Assembly (NCBI GenBank): GCA_003564055.1
Contig: PWSG01000082.1
Span: 1 to 5,512, forward strand
DNA: 5,512 bases
Direction of reading: 5' to 3'
Source: Syntrophomonadaceae bacterium
Lineage (GTDB): Bacteria; Bacillota; Dethiobacteria; DTU022
In this document: positions 1 through 4,946 of the stretch, one piece after another
Position numbering within the stretch: position 1 is the first letter of the stretch
How the letters are laid out: every line of letters begins with the position of its first letter
Made by a program: the position numbers and the translations under genes
Notes under the pieces: generated by a model
The model's database searches: none
Told to the model about the DNA's origin: nothing
What the model saw: the letters and a program-made list of their open reading frames with translations, nothing else

Positions 1-381
1 AAACAGGTTTCTTACAGGTTCCCTGGTTAAATTAATAATCGTAAAAATGCCTAAAACAGTACCTAAGGGTATAATCAGGCATTCAAGAAATGCAACCACC
101 AGGCAGAAGTTATAAGCGCGGTGTTGTTTTAACCTGCTGCCGGCGACAAATATCAGAACCGCAAGAATCCATCCTGCAGCAATAATAAAAACTGAAAGAA
201 TAATAAAGATTATGCCGACTAACCGCGGAGTAAAATCTGAACCGGTAGGCCCCAAACCAAGTAAAGCAAAACCAATAAAAAAATGTATCAGGGGGATGCA
301 GGCCATCAAGGCTGTTAAAACACCCATTATATAATGAAAAGTTCCTAATATATCAAGATTTTTTTCGTCCTGGGAAATAAT
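1..381 (-). CDS. Small three-helix integral membrane protein, 3' end cut off by window edge, apparent ATT start
   Basis: Reading leftward from 381 there is an uninterrupted frame of 127 codons to the window edge. It encodes a hydrophobic protein with three likely membrane segments (roughly residues 14-42, 54-81 and 90-117, counted from the ATT at 378) and a positively charged loop with SRLKQHR between helices 2 and 3. The N-terminus (SQDEKNLDILGTFHYIMG) resembles small uncharacterised bacterial membrane proteins that start MxxQDE..L..L..FHYV; this is recalled family knowledge, not a search. The C-terminal RNLF suggests that only a few residues are missing. No in-frame ATG, GTG or TTG lies between the upstream TAG (397-399) and the internal ATG at 325-327, and starting there would lose the conserved FHY segment. 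The ribosome binding site AAGGGG (391-396) lies 9 nt before ATT at 379-381, so ATT is the best start; a second ATT follows at 376-378. The gene follows ltaE by 93 bp with no terminator seen between them, so co-transcription is possible. Function unknown. Confidence 0.72.
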   Translation of the reverse strand, partial: MISQDEKNLDILGTFHYIMGVLTALMACIPLIHFFIGFALLGLGPTGSDFTPRLVGIIFIILSVFIIAAGWILAVLIFVAGSRLKQHRAYNFCLVVAFLECLIIPLGTVLGIFTIINLTREPVRNLF

Positions 382-390
382 TTTAAACCA

Positions 391-396
391 CCCCTT
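391..396 (-). promoter_or_regulatory. Ribosome binding site that decides the ATT start
   Basis: On the minus strand AAGGGG, followed by TGG, stands 9 nt before the ATT codon at 379-381. It is the only Shine-Dalgarno-like motif near the start of this frame. It lies 61 nt or more from the first in-frame ATG, too far to serve that codon, so it argues for initiation at a non-standard ATT. Confidence 0.5.
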
Positions 397-474
397 CTAT
401 TACTACAACTTGTCTTCATTTTTAAAGACTGCCCGGCTTGATGGCATTTATATAAAATGAAACACCGCTGCGCC

Positions 475-1500
475 TTAATTTTCTGCAAGGACTTCTTTTA
501 CAGCAATAATTGTTTTCTCTATATCAGTGCTGTTAACCTCTTTGCTGGTTGTGAAGCGAACCCGATCGGGTTCGATTACCACCGTTAAGATTCCGCGCTT
601 TTCCAGCTCAAGGCCAAGCCTGCGAACCGACATGGCAGTTGGCTTGACGATCACTATATTTGTATCAACATCATCAGGATCAAAATCAATCCCTTTTAAG
701 GCAGCCAGACCTTCAGCCAGAAGGCGGGCATTGGCGTGATCTTCGGCGAGACGTTCAATCATCGTTTCAAGGGCTATGATTCCGGCAGCCGCAATAATAC
801 CGGCCTGGCGCATACCACCACCCAGGCGCTTGCGCCAGCGGCGGGCTTCTTCAATAAAAGCACTGGGACCGGCAAGAATTGACCCAACAGGCGCTCCCAG
901 GCCCTTGGAAAGACAGAACTGGACTGATGTTGAACATGCAGTAAATTCCTTTACCGGAACTTTGGACGCAATTGAAGCATTGAATATACGCGCTCCGTCA
1001 AGATGGACAGGCAGGTCATGCCTTTTAGCTATCTCATAAACTGCTTTCATATCCTGAAGAGGGACAACTTTTCCTCCGGCCCTGTTATGGGTATTTTCCA
1101 GGCAGATCAGCGATGTTGGCGGCAGATGAATATCATCCTGGCGAATAGCCCATTCTACCAGTTCTGCAGATAGTGATCCCCTGTATCCCTGCAGCGGTCG
1201 CGGCTGAATTCCGGCAAAAACAGAGGCGGCGGCGGCTTCATAATAATAAATATGTGAGTCAGCTTCCATGATTACCTCGGTTCCCGGTTTAGTGTGGGTT
1301 AGCACAGCAACCTGATTGCCCATGGTGCCGCTGGGTACTAACATGGCAGCTTCCTTGCCGATCATTTCCGCTGCCAGTTCCTGCAGCCGATTTACCGAAG
1401 GATCTTCACCGTAAACATCATCACCTAACTTCGCTTCATAGATTGCCCTGCGCATTGCTTCACCGGGCAGGGTTACCGTATCGCTGCGTAAATCAATCAT
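475..1500 (-). CDS. ltaE: Low-specificity L-threonine aldolase
   Basis: This PLP-dependent aldolase cleaves L-threonine or L-allo-threonine to glycine and acetaldehyde in the cytoplasm; low-specificity members also act on other beta-hydroxy amino acids. The 341-residue length is normal for the family. The N-terminus MIDLRSDTVT and the GDDVYGEDPSVNRLQE block (26-41) are family signatures. PSGTMGNQ (56-63) is the cofactor phosphate-binding region. H83 in EADSHIYYYE is the expected ring-stacking histidine, HLDGARIFNAS (166-176) carries D168 and R171, and K199 in CLSKGLGAPVGS is the expected Schiff-base lysine. LGGGMRQAG (226-234) is also conserved. All key residues are present, so the enzyme should be active. 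The ATG at 1498-1500 is preceded by AGGAGGG and directly begins the conserved N-terminus. It lies 127 bp downstream of the DUF362 gene on the same strand and has its own likely promoter. The likely role is threonine breakdown or glycine supply. Confidence 0.97.
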   Translation of the reverse strand: MIDLRSDTVTLPGEAMRRAIYEAKLGDDVYGEDPSVNRLQELAAEMIGKEAAMLVPSGTMGNQVAVLTHTKPGTEVIMEADSHIYYYEAAAASVFAGIQPRPLQGYRGSLSAELVEWAIRQDDIHLPPTSLICLENTHNRAGGKVVPLQDMKAVYEIAKRHDLPVHLDGARIFNASIASKVPVKEFTACSTSVQFCLSKGLGAPVGSILAGPSAFIEEARRWRKRLGGGMRQAGIIAAAGIIALETMIERLAEDHANARLLAEGLAALKGIDFDPDDVDTNIVIVKPTAMSVRRLGLELEKRGILTVVIEPDRVRFTTSKEVNSTDIEKTIIAVKEVLAEN

Positions 1501-1509
1501 ATATTGTTG

Positions 1510-1516
1510 CCCTCCT
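1510..1516 (-). promoter_or_regulatory. Ribosome binding site of ltaE
   Basis: AGGAGGG on the minus strand, 9 nt before the ATG at 1498-1500. It is a strong Shine-Dalgarno match and supports the annotated start. Confidence 0.85.
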
Positions 1517-1542
1517 GTCTGTATGCATGATCTTCTTTAACA

Positions 1543-1570
1543 ATTTTAGCACAGCAGTAATAGATGTAAA
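1543..1570 (-). promoter_or_regulatory. Sigma-A-type promoter of ltaE, extended -10
   Basis: On the minus strand: -35 TTTACA (1565-1570, 5 of 6 consensus), 16-nt spacer, -10 TAAAAT (1543-1548, 5 of 6), with TG one base upstream of the -10 (TGCTAAAAT). Transcription would begin near 1536, giving a leader of about 36 nt before ltaE. It lets ltaE be expressed independently of the upstream DUF362 gene. It is a consensus match only. Confidence 0.5.
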
Positions 1571-1627
1571 TGACAATACTGTCTTTATTGTAGGTTTAAT
1601 ATTAAATACTTTGTTTAACATCAAACA

Positions 1628-2953
1628 TTAAGTAATGCGAAAAAATGACTCCTCAAAATCAGGATTGCCTTCATAGCGACTCATAAAAAACCCGGGCAGC
1701 TGATCAACCTGTGAAAACAGGGCAGAATCAACCGCAATACCGGCATTGTTTAAAGAATCAACAATATCCTTTGGATCAGGAGGACAACCTTTAGCGGCAA
1801 ACATTTTCTGAATGTCGGGATGATCCTTGTTTTTATTGTACATACACTGCCCGATCAAAATGGTTGCCTTCATTCCCGGTGAAGGCTCCATTGCTTTGCC
1901 GGTAAGAACTTCTATATTTTCCCAGGATTCTCCCTGCCAGGCCTGGCGTATAGCGGTCAGTATTAAACCGTTTAGAGCTGAGCAGTAGGTGCACATGGTT
2001 TGATCAAACTTACGGTAAAAAATACCCTCCAAACCCTGCTTTGCAAGTGCTTTTGGCATTTCTCCCTTTTCACCGCTGACATACTCAAAGTCAAACTGAT
2101 GATAAGAACTTACATCTTCAACCTTTTCGCCAGCTATCTCGATATCAGAAAGATCCAGCGGGCGATTAATTCTATTAGCAGCATATACCAGATGCTCAAC
2201 ACTTGCAGGGTCGTGGCCCAAAATTCTTGAACCGACCAAGTCTGCTGAAAGCATATCGGTAGAAGCAACCAGCAAATTACTGCGCCTCATTCGGCCGTCA
2301 AAAGCAGGCCCTCGTTCCAAACTATATATACCATCAATAACCGTAAGCGAAGGCGGCATTGGATCTGCTATCCTGGATATATGATAATGTAAGTCTTTCT
2401 GCGGATCGGCGCTGTGGCATTTCTTGCGGGAAGGGATATCGATTGTCCCCTTCAGGTTTTTAAGCCCCAGGCTGACCACAGTCTGATTGTGTGATTTAAG
2501 AACCGGTATATTAATCAGGTAATCGCTTTCTAAAACATCTGTGTTATACTTGAGATAAATATTATCACCTAAATCAACCTTGCTAAAAGGCCTTTCCATT
2601 ATATTGATATACTTCACACCATATCGCTCTTTTAAATTGTTATAGCCCAGTGATTCAAAAGCATGGGCGGGGGTTTTCGTGTCTTCAGGATCAGCAACAA
2701 TTCCTTCACCAATAGTTATATCTTCAATCCCGTATTCTTTCAAAAGAAGAACTATATCTTCAATTACCCTGGAGGTTGTAATAACACCCCACTTGGGAAA
2801 GTTGCAGGCCCTGGTCCAAAAAACTATATTTGGCTTAATAAATACACGGGCATTTGAAGGCAGATTATTAAATCCTTTGCAATCGAAAACAGCTTTTTTC
2901 AGAGATTGATAAGGCTCTTCATAACGGACAACTGAAACTAAATTTTTCCCCAA
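1628..2953 (-). CDS. DUF362-family protein with cysteine-bearing C-terminal extension
   Basis: This 441-residue, probably cytoplasmic protein belongs to the DUF362 family, whose members are often linked to iron-sulfur or redox functions but whose biochemical role is not settled. The DUF362 core covers about residues 5-250: VFIKPNIVFW (37-46), WGVITTSRVIEDIVLLL (55-71), ITIGEGI (79-85), and the hallmark INIPVLKSHNQTVVSLGLKN (147-166) followed by LKG, then VIDGIYSLERGPAFDG (205-220). The region after about 300 has C321-x2-C324, C370 and C390, which could bind metal together, but no CxxCxxCxxxC ferredoxin motif is present, unlike many DUF362 proteins. No signal peptide or membrane helix is seen. 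The start is TTG (2951-2953), preceded by GAGGAGG with a spacer of about 10 nt; no ATG closer to that site is in frame. The gene has its own promoter and nothing nearby gives a pathway. Family assignment is strong; function is unknown. Confidence 0.88.
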   Translation of the reverse strand: MGKNLVSVVRYEEPYQSLKKAVFDCKGFNNLPSNARVFIKPNIVFWTRACNFPKWGVITTSRVIEDIVLLLKEYGIEDITIGEGIVADPEDTKTPAHAFESLGYNNLKERYGVKYINIMERPFSKVDLGDNIYLKYNTDVLESDYLINIPVLKSHNQTVVSLGLKNLKGTIDIPSRKKCHSADPQKDLHYHISRIADPMPPSLTVIDGIYSLERGPAFDGRMRRSNLLVASTDMLSADLVGSRILGHDPASVEHLVYAANRINRPLDLSDIEIAGEKVEDVSSYHQFDFEYVSGEKGEMPKALAKQGLEGIFYRKFDQTMCTYCSALNGLILTAIRQAWQGESWENIEVLTGKAMEPSPGMKATILIGQCMYNKNKDHPDIQKMFAAKGCPPDPKDIVDSLNNAGIAVDSALFSQVDQLPGFFMSRYEGNPDFEESFFRIT

Positions 2954-2963
2954 CCTAATGATA

Positions 2964-2970
2964 CCTCCTC
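2964..2970 (-). promoter_or_regulatory. Ribosome binding site selecting the TTG start of the DUF362 gene
   Basis: GAGGAGG on the minus strand, 10 nt before TTG at 2951-2953. It is the only strong Shine-Dalgarno motif in the leader and decides for the TTG codon. The spacer is slightly long, similar to that of ltaE. Confidence 0.75.
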
Positions 2971-3008
2971 TTTAAATAGTTCTTTTAAGTTTATAAGCTC
3001 TTTAAAAG

Positions 3009-3038
3009 ATCATATCATTTTATTTATACAAGAAGCAA
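3009..3038 (-). promoter_or_regulatory. Possible promoter of the DUF362 gene
   Basis: On the minus strand: -35 TTGCTT (3033-3038, 4 of 6), 18-nt spacer, -10 TATGAT (3009-3014, 5 of 6). Transcription would begin near 3002, leaving a leader of about 50 nt. The surroundings are very AT-rich and an alternative -10 (TATAAA, just upstream) cannot be excluded. It lies just outside the inverted-repeat block that begins at 3061. Confidence 0.4.
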
Positions 3039-3060
3039 TTTTTAAGATGTAAAAAAGAAG

Positions 3061-3097
3061 GTAACTTACTCAGGCATAGCCCGCTAAGCCACAGGGG
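3061..3097 (+). repeat. 37-bp inverted repeat, left copy (left arm of a hairpin element)
   Basis: It begins GTAACTTACTCAGG and ends CTAAGCCACAGGGG, and is the exact reverse complement of 4610-4646. After the arm come 13 nt that match the loop of the right copy at 11 of 13 positions; then the similarity stops at about 3110 and the expected opposite arm is missing. The left copy therefore looks like half of a long palindromic element. Confidence 0.95.
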
Positions 3098-3110
3098 ACG
3101 GTTCCACCGG
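3089..3110 (+). repeat. 22-bp direct repeat, left copy (GGGGACgGTTCCACCG motif)
   Basis: CCACAGGGGAC followed by gGTTCCACCGg. The same 22 bp recur in the same orientation at 4588-4609 with two substitutions. It overlaps the last 9 bases of the 37-bp arm and covers the loop of the proposed hairpin. The GGGGACgGTTCC motif resembles dispersed intergenic repeats that I recall from clostridial genomes. Confidence 0.85.
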
Positions 3111-3122
3111 CTCCGGCATTAG

Positions 3123-3150
3123 AAGTCAGAAATCAGAGGTCAGAAACAAG
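3123..3150 (+). repeat. Four degenerate 7-bp tandem repeats (AAGTCAG type)
   Basis: The units are AAGTCAG, AAATCAG, AGGTCAG and AAACAAG, exactly in register. Units 1-3 share the core TCAG and unit 4 has decayed. Short TCAGAA-type heptad runs are recalled as common non-coding filler in Firmicutes. No function can be assigned. Confidence 0.7.
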
Positions 3151-3157
3151 ATTATTA

Positions 3158-3176
3158 GGGACGTTCGAAACGTCCC
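3158..3176. repeat. 8-bp perfect hairpin (GGGACGTT / AACGTCCC)
   Basis: GGGACGTT (3158-3165), a 3-nt loop CGA, then AACGTCCC (3169-3176). There is no T-run immediately after it on either strand, so it is not a good terminator. It adjoins the TAAGCGGC-CCA-GGGGAC block on the minus strand (3172-3190) and is best seen as part of the repeat cluster. Confidence 0.65.
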
Positions 3177-3190
3177 CATGGCGCCGCTTA
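3172..3190 (-). repeat. Inner flank block B, left copy (TAAGCGGCgCCATGGGGAC)
   Basis: On the minus strand, reading away from the kinase gene. It matches 4579-4598 on the plus strand (TAAGCGGC, one mismatch, CCA, a 1-nt length difference, GGGGAC). With the 37-bp arm and block A it forms the collinear inverted flanks. Confidence 0.6.
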
Positions 3191-3492
3191 TCATTCAACA
3201 AAAATCAATAGGCTTAGTAGTTACAAAAGAAGTTATGTTGATGTAAGCTTATTCAAGTAATGCTTAGAAACAGCAACTTTCGATTGTTTAAAAGGGACAT
3301 CAATCTTTCCGGGTTGGAATGAGAGTGTCCCTGGAAACTGTTTTAATCGTACTATATGAGGTAACTGTATATTTCCCTGGCTATAAATGATGAATTCTTA
3401 ATTTCAAAGTTACAGCAGGCTATATTTACTTTATATTTTCGCCAGATTTAATTATATTAAATACACCACGGCCATATCAGGTTGCTCAAAAT
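3177..3492. other. Non-coding stretch downstream of the carbamate kinase gene
   Basis: About 315 bp without a credible reading frame on either strand. It holds AGGGACA (3293-3299) and TGTCCCT (3326-3332), a 7-bp inverted pair 26 nt apart, and TGTCCCTTTTAAA on the minus strand (3287-3299), which recurs near the other flank at 4563-4575. I found no convincing terminator behind the kinase stop codon and no remnant of a transposase frame. Confidence 0.5.
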
Positions 3493-4434
3493 TTACTCAA
3501 TAACTGTGCCGGTTTTTCCATCAAGCGCATCGATAGCGCCTGAGAGCGAGGTGATAATCGCTTTTTTGCCCGGGTTATCCTTTACATAACTAACGGCAGC
3601 CTGCATTTTCGGCAGCATACTGCCCGGGGCAAAGTGGCCTTCAGAGATATACTGCCTCGCTTCCTCAACAGTAATTTTATCGAGTGCTTTCTGGTCCGGT
3701 TTGTTAAAATTAAGGTAAACCTTATCCACCTCGGTTAGGATCATCAGGATATCGGCCTCAATATCATCAGCCAGGCGGGCTGCAGCAAGATCTTTGTCGA
3801 TAACGGCGGCAATCCCTTTTAAGGAACCATCCTTATTTTCAATGACGGGTATACCACCCCCCCCGGCGGTAATAACAATGGTAGTATCCCAAAGTTCCCT
3901 CAAACAGGAAAATTCCACAATTCTTTTTGGCATCGGCGAGGCAACTACCCTACGCCAACCCCGCCCGGAATCTTCTTTAAGTTCATAACCTTCTTCACGC
4001 GAAATATTTTTAGCTTCATCTTCACTGTAAAAAGCTCCGATTGGTTTGGTTGGGTTTTTAAAAGCAGGATCTTCTTCGTCCACTACTACCTGGGTTATAA
4101 TGGTTACAACCGGAATGTATCTTTTCCTTTTCTGTAGAGCATATCTTAGGGCCTGCTGGATATGATAACCAATATAGCCCTGGCTCATTGCTCCACAAAC
4201 ATCAAAAGGCATTGGTGGAACAACATCTGCAGCTGTCTCGCTGGCCAGGACGATGTTGCCTACCTGCGGCCCGTTGCCGTGTACAATGGCCAGTTCATAA
4301 TCGCGACAGCTCATCTCGGCCAGGTATTCAACTGTTTCAGTTACAACTTCCAGCTGAGCCTCAGCCGTAGCCGGAGCACCCTTTCTCTGTAAAGCATTGC
4401 CGCCCAGGGCTACAACAATTTTTCCAATCGCCAT
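3493..4434 (-). CDS. arcC: Carbamate kinase
   Basis: This cytoplasmic kinase interconverts carbamoyl phosphate + ADP and carbamate + ATP; in fermenters it yields ATP from arginine, agmatine, purine or allantoin breakdown. The 313-residue length is typical. Motifs of the amino-acid kinase fold are all present: VVALGGNAL (7-15), VHGNGPQVGN (51-60), CGAMSQGYIGY (80-90), NPTKPIGAFY (127-136), GRGWRRVVASPMPKRIVE (157-174), TAGGGGIPV (189-197), IDKDLAAARLA (212-222) with K214, and GSMLPKMQAA (271-280). ATG at 4432-4434 is chosen because GGAGG (4442-4446) lies 7 nt before it and ALGGNAL then sits at the usual distance; a GTG at 4450-4452 in the same frame lies upstream of that ribosome site and is unlikely. 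The gene stands alone: no arginine deiminase, ornithine carbamoyltransferase or antiporter is in view, so its substrate source cannot be told. It has a strong promoter and is enclosed by inverted repeats. Confidence 0.96.
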   Translation of the reverse strand: MAIGKIVVALGGNALQRKGAPATAEAQLEVVTETVEYLAEMSCRDYELAIVHGNGPQVGNIVLASETAADVVPPMPFDVCGAMSQGYIGYHIQQALRYALQKRKRYIPVVTIITQVVVDEEDPAFKNPTKPIGAFYSEDEAKNISREEGYELKEDSGRGWRRVVASPMPKRIVEFSCLRELWDTTIVITAGGGGIPVIENKDGSLKGIAAVIDKDLAAARLADDIEADILMILTEVDKVYLNFNKPDQKALDKITVEEARQYISEGHFAPGSMLPKMQAAVSYVKDNPGKKAIITSLSGAIDALDGKTGTVIE

Positions 4435-4441
4435 TAAGCTG

Positions 4442-4446
4442 CCTCC
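4442..4446 (-). promoter_or_regulatory. Ribosome binding site of arcC, decides the ATG start
   Basis: GGAGG on the minus strand, 7 nt before ATG at 4432-4434. It falls inside the alternative longer frame that would begin at GTG (4450-4452), which favours the shorter 313-residue protein. Confidence 0.85.
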
Positions 4447-4486
4447 ATTCACTTTTTTATGTATTTAAAATAGGAATTACAGGTTA

Positions 4487-4515
4487 ATTATAATTCTGCC
4501 GACATCTTTTAGCAA
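4487..4515 (-). promoter_or_regulatory. Sigma-A-type promoter of arcC
   Basis: On the minus strand: -35 TTGCTA (4510-4515, 4 of 6), 17-nt spacer, perfect -10 TATAAT (4487-4492). Transcription would begin near 4480, giving a leader of about 45 nt. The promoter lies within the inverted-repeat block, so the kinase gene would carry its own expression signal if the block moved. No operator or riboswitch is evident in the leader. Confidence 0.65.
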
Positions 4516-4578
4516 CCGGCAGCAAAGTTTATTTATATCAAATAGATAACTAATCAGCCTATTGTCCCTGTTAAATTA

Positions 4579-4598
4579 TAAGCGGCCCCACAGGGGAC
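4579..4598 (+). repeat. Inner flank block B, right copy (TAAGCGGCcCCACAGGGGAC)
   Basis: Plus-strand counterpart of minus 3172-3190, again reading away from the kinase gene. It is preceded at 4563-4575 by TGTCCCTGTTAAA, which matches minus 3287-3299 at 12 of 13 positions. It overlaps the start of the hairpin at 4588-4618. Confidence 0.6.
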
Positions 4599-4609
4599 AG
4601 TTCCACCGA
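4588..4609 (+). repeat. 22-bp direct repeat, right copy
   Basis: CCACAGGGGAC followed by aGTTCCACCGa, in the same orientation as 3089-3110 with two substitutions. Its first 9 bases pair with 4610-4618 to form the hairpin. Confidence 0.85.
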
Positions 4610-4618
4610 CCCCTGTGG
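4588..4618. repeat. 9-bp perfect hairpin at the tip of the repeat element
   Basis: CCACAGGGG (4588-4596), 13-nt loop, CCCCTGTGG (4610-4618). No T-run follows on either strand, so it is not an intrinsic terminator. If the left arm were complete as in the left copy, the stem would be 37 bp with the same 13-nt loop, an 87-nt palindromic unit. Confidence 0.8.
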
Positions 4619-4646
4619 CTTAGCGGGCTATGCCTGAGTAAGTTAC
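4610..4646 (-). repeat. 37-bp inverted repeat, right copy (right arm)
   Basis: Exact reverse complement of 3061-3097 over all 37 bases. The bases just outside the two copies differ, so the repeat ends sharply. It lies 89 bp upstream of the thiamine operon promoter. Confidence 0.95.
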
Positions 4647-4735
4647 TCAGAAAGATGAAATCATAGTAGTATAATCTTCAAGTGATTTTGGGTAAATAAT
4701 CAGAGGTTTAGAATAGAAAGGGAATTTTAAATAAC

Positions 4736-4764
4736 TTGAACCGAAGCTAATTAAATGATATTAT
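4736..4764 (+). promoter_or_regulatory. Promoter of the TPP-controlled thiamine operon, extended -10
   Basis: -35 TTGAAC (4736-4741, 4 of 6), 17-nt spacer, -10 TATTAT (4759-4764, 5 of 6), with TGA directly before the -10 giving an extended -10. Transcription would begin near 4771, about ten bases before the first stem of the riboswitch, as expected for a leader controlled by an aptamer. The 89 bp between the repeat and this promoter show nothing recognisable. Confidence 0.65.
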
Positions 4765-4781
4765 TATTACAAGATTATATG

Positions 4782-4872
4782 GATAAGGGGAGCTGGGATT
4801 ACCCGGCTGAGAAAGAACTGGATTTGTTCTGACCCTTAAACCTGATCTGGGTAATGCCAGCGGAGGGATATC
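4782..4872 (+). ncRNA. TPP riboswitch (THI element)
   Basis: This leader RNA binds thiamine pyrophosphate and turns the downstream genes off when the cofactor is plentiful. The conserved core is plain: GGGGAGC (4787-4793), CTGAGA (4807-4812), ACCTGATCTGGGTAATGCC (4840-4858) and AGCGGAGGGA (4859-4868). The closing stem P1 pairs GATA (4782-4785) with TATC (4869-4872). The variable P3 arm pairs AGAAC (4814-4818) with GTTCT (4826-4830). A terminator follows 20 nt after the aptamer, so control is by transcription termination. GCCAGCG (4856-4862) is complementary to CGCTGGC (4902-4908) of the terminator and is a likely antiterminator when TPP is absent. Confidence 0.97.
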
Positions 4873-4891
4873 AACAGCAGGTTTTGTAAGG

Positions 4892-4919
4892 CTGTCGCCA
4901 ACGCTGGCGGCAGTTTTTT
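4892..4919 (+). terminator. Riboswitch-controlled rho-independent terminator
   Basis: CTGTCGCCA (4892-4900), loop ACGC, TGGCGGCAG (4905-4913): a 9-bp stem with one G-T pair, directly followed by six T (4914-4919), then A and five more T. It lies between the TPP aptamer and the first gene of the operon, the standard place for an expression platform. Confidence 0.92.
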
Positions 4920-4933
4920 ATTTTTAAAGGCAA

Positions 4934-4939
4934 AGGAGG
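4934..4939 (+). promoter_or_regulatory. Ribosome binding site of the thiamine-binding protein gene, decides the ATG
   Basis: AGGAGG, 7 nt before ATG at 4947. A TTG at 4941 is in the same frame but lies almost on top of the ribosome site, so ATG 4947 is the start. Confidence 0.9.
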
Positions 4940-4946
4940 TTTGATT

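Larger units (their letters stand above)
3061..4646. mobile_element. Putative inverted-repeat-bounded block carrying the carbamate kinase gene
   Basis: The outer edges are an exact 37-bp inverted repeat (3061-3097 and 4610-4646). Further in, two shorter blocks recur in the same outward order on both sides: TGTCCCTkTTAAA (minus 3287-3299, plus 4563-4575) and TAAGCGGC-CCA-GGGGAC (minus 3172-3190, plus 4579-4598). Spacing differs between sides: 96 bp against 3 bp between the two short blocks. The block encloses the carbamate kinase gene and its promoter, while the promoters of DUF362 and of the thiamine operon lie just outside. No transposase and no clear target duplication at the outer edges are seen. 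It may be a mobile or once-mobile cassette, or simply two independent landings of one intergenic repeat family; the second is quite possible. Confidence 0.4.

Noticed and set aside
412..429. GTCTT/AAGAC hairpin before the small membrane protein gene
   Set aside because: Only a 5-bp AT-rich stem with an 8-nt loop; no recognisable regulatory element.
527..1039. Plus-strand open frames opposite ltaE
   Set aside because: They lie fully antisense to a gene with all catalytic motifs intact, lack family motifs and have no convincing ribosome sites.
1595..1627. Palindrome TTTAATATTAAA (1595-1606) and a weak TGTTT/AAACA hairpin after the DUF362 stop, as operator or terminator
   Set aside because: Both are pure AT or only 5 bp and lie in an AT-rich gap; there is no GC stem with a T-run. 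Chance is a sufficient explanation.
3061..3180. CRISPR-like array in the repeat-rich gap
   Set aside because: There are no regularly spaced identical repeats with unique spacers; the repeats are palindromic arms and a 7-bp tandem run.
3181..3300. Remnant transposase gene inside the left flank
   Set aside because: Reading the minus-strand frames through this stretch gives early stops and no recognisable transposase motif.
4450..4452. Upstream GTG as start of arcC, giving 319 residues
   Set aside because: The ribosome binding site GGAGG at 4442-4446 lies downstream of it and fits the ATG at 4432-4434; family members begin just before ALGGNAL.
4941..4943. TTG as start of the thiamine-binding protein
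   Set aside because: It lies 1 nt after AGGAGG, too close for initiation; ATG at 4947 has a 7-nt spacer.
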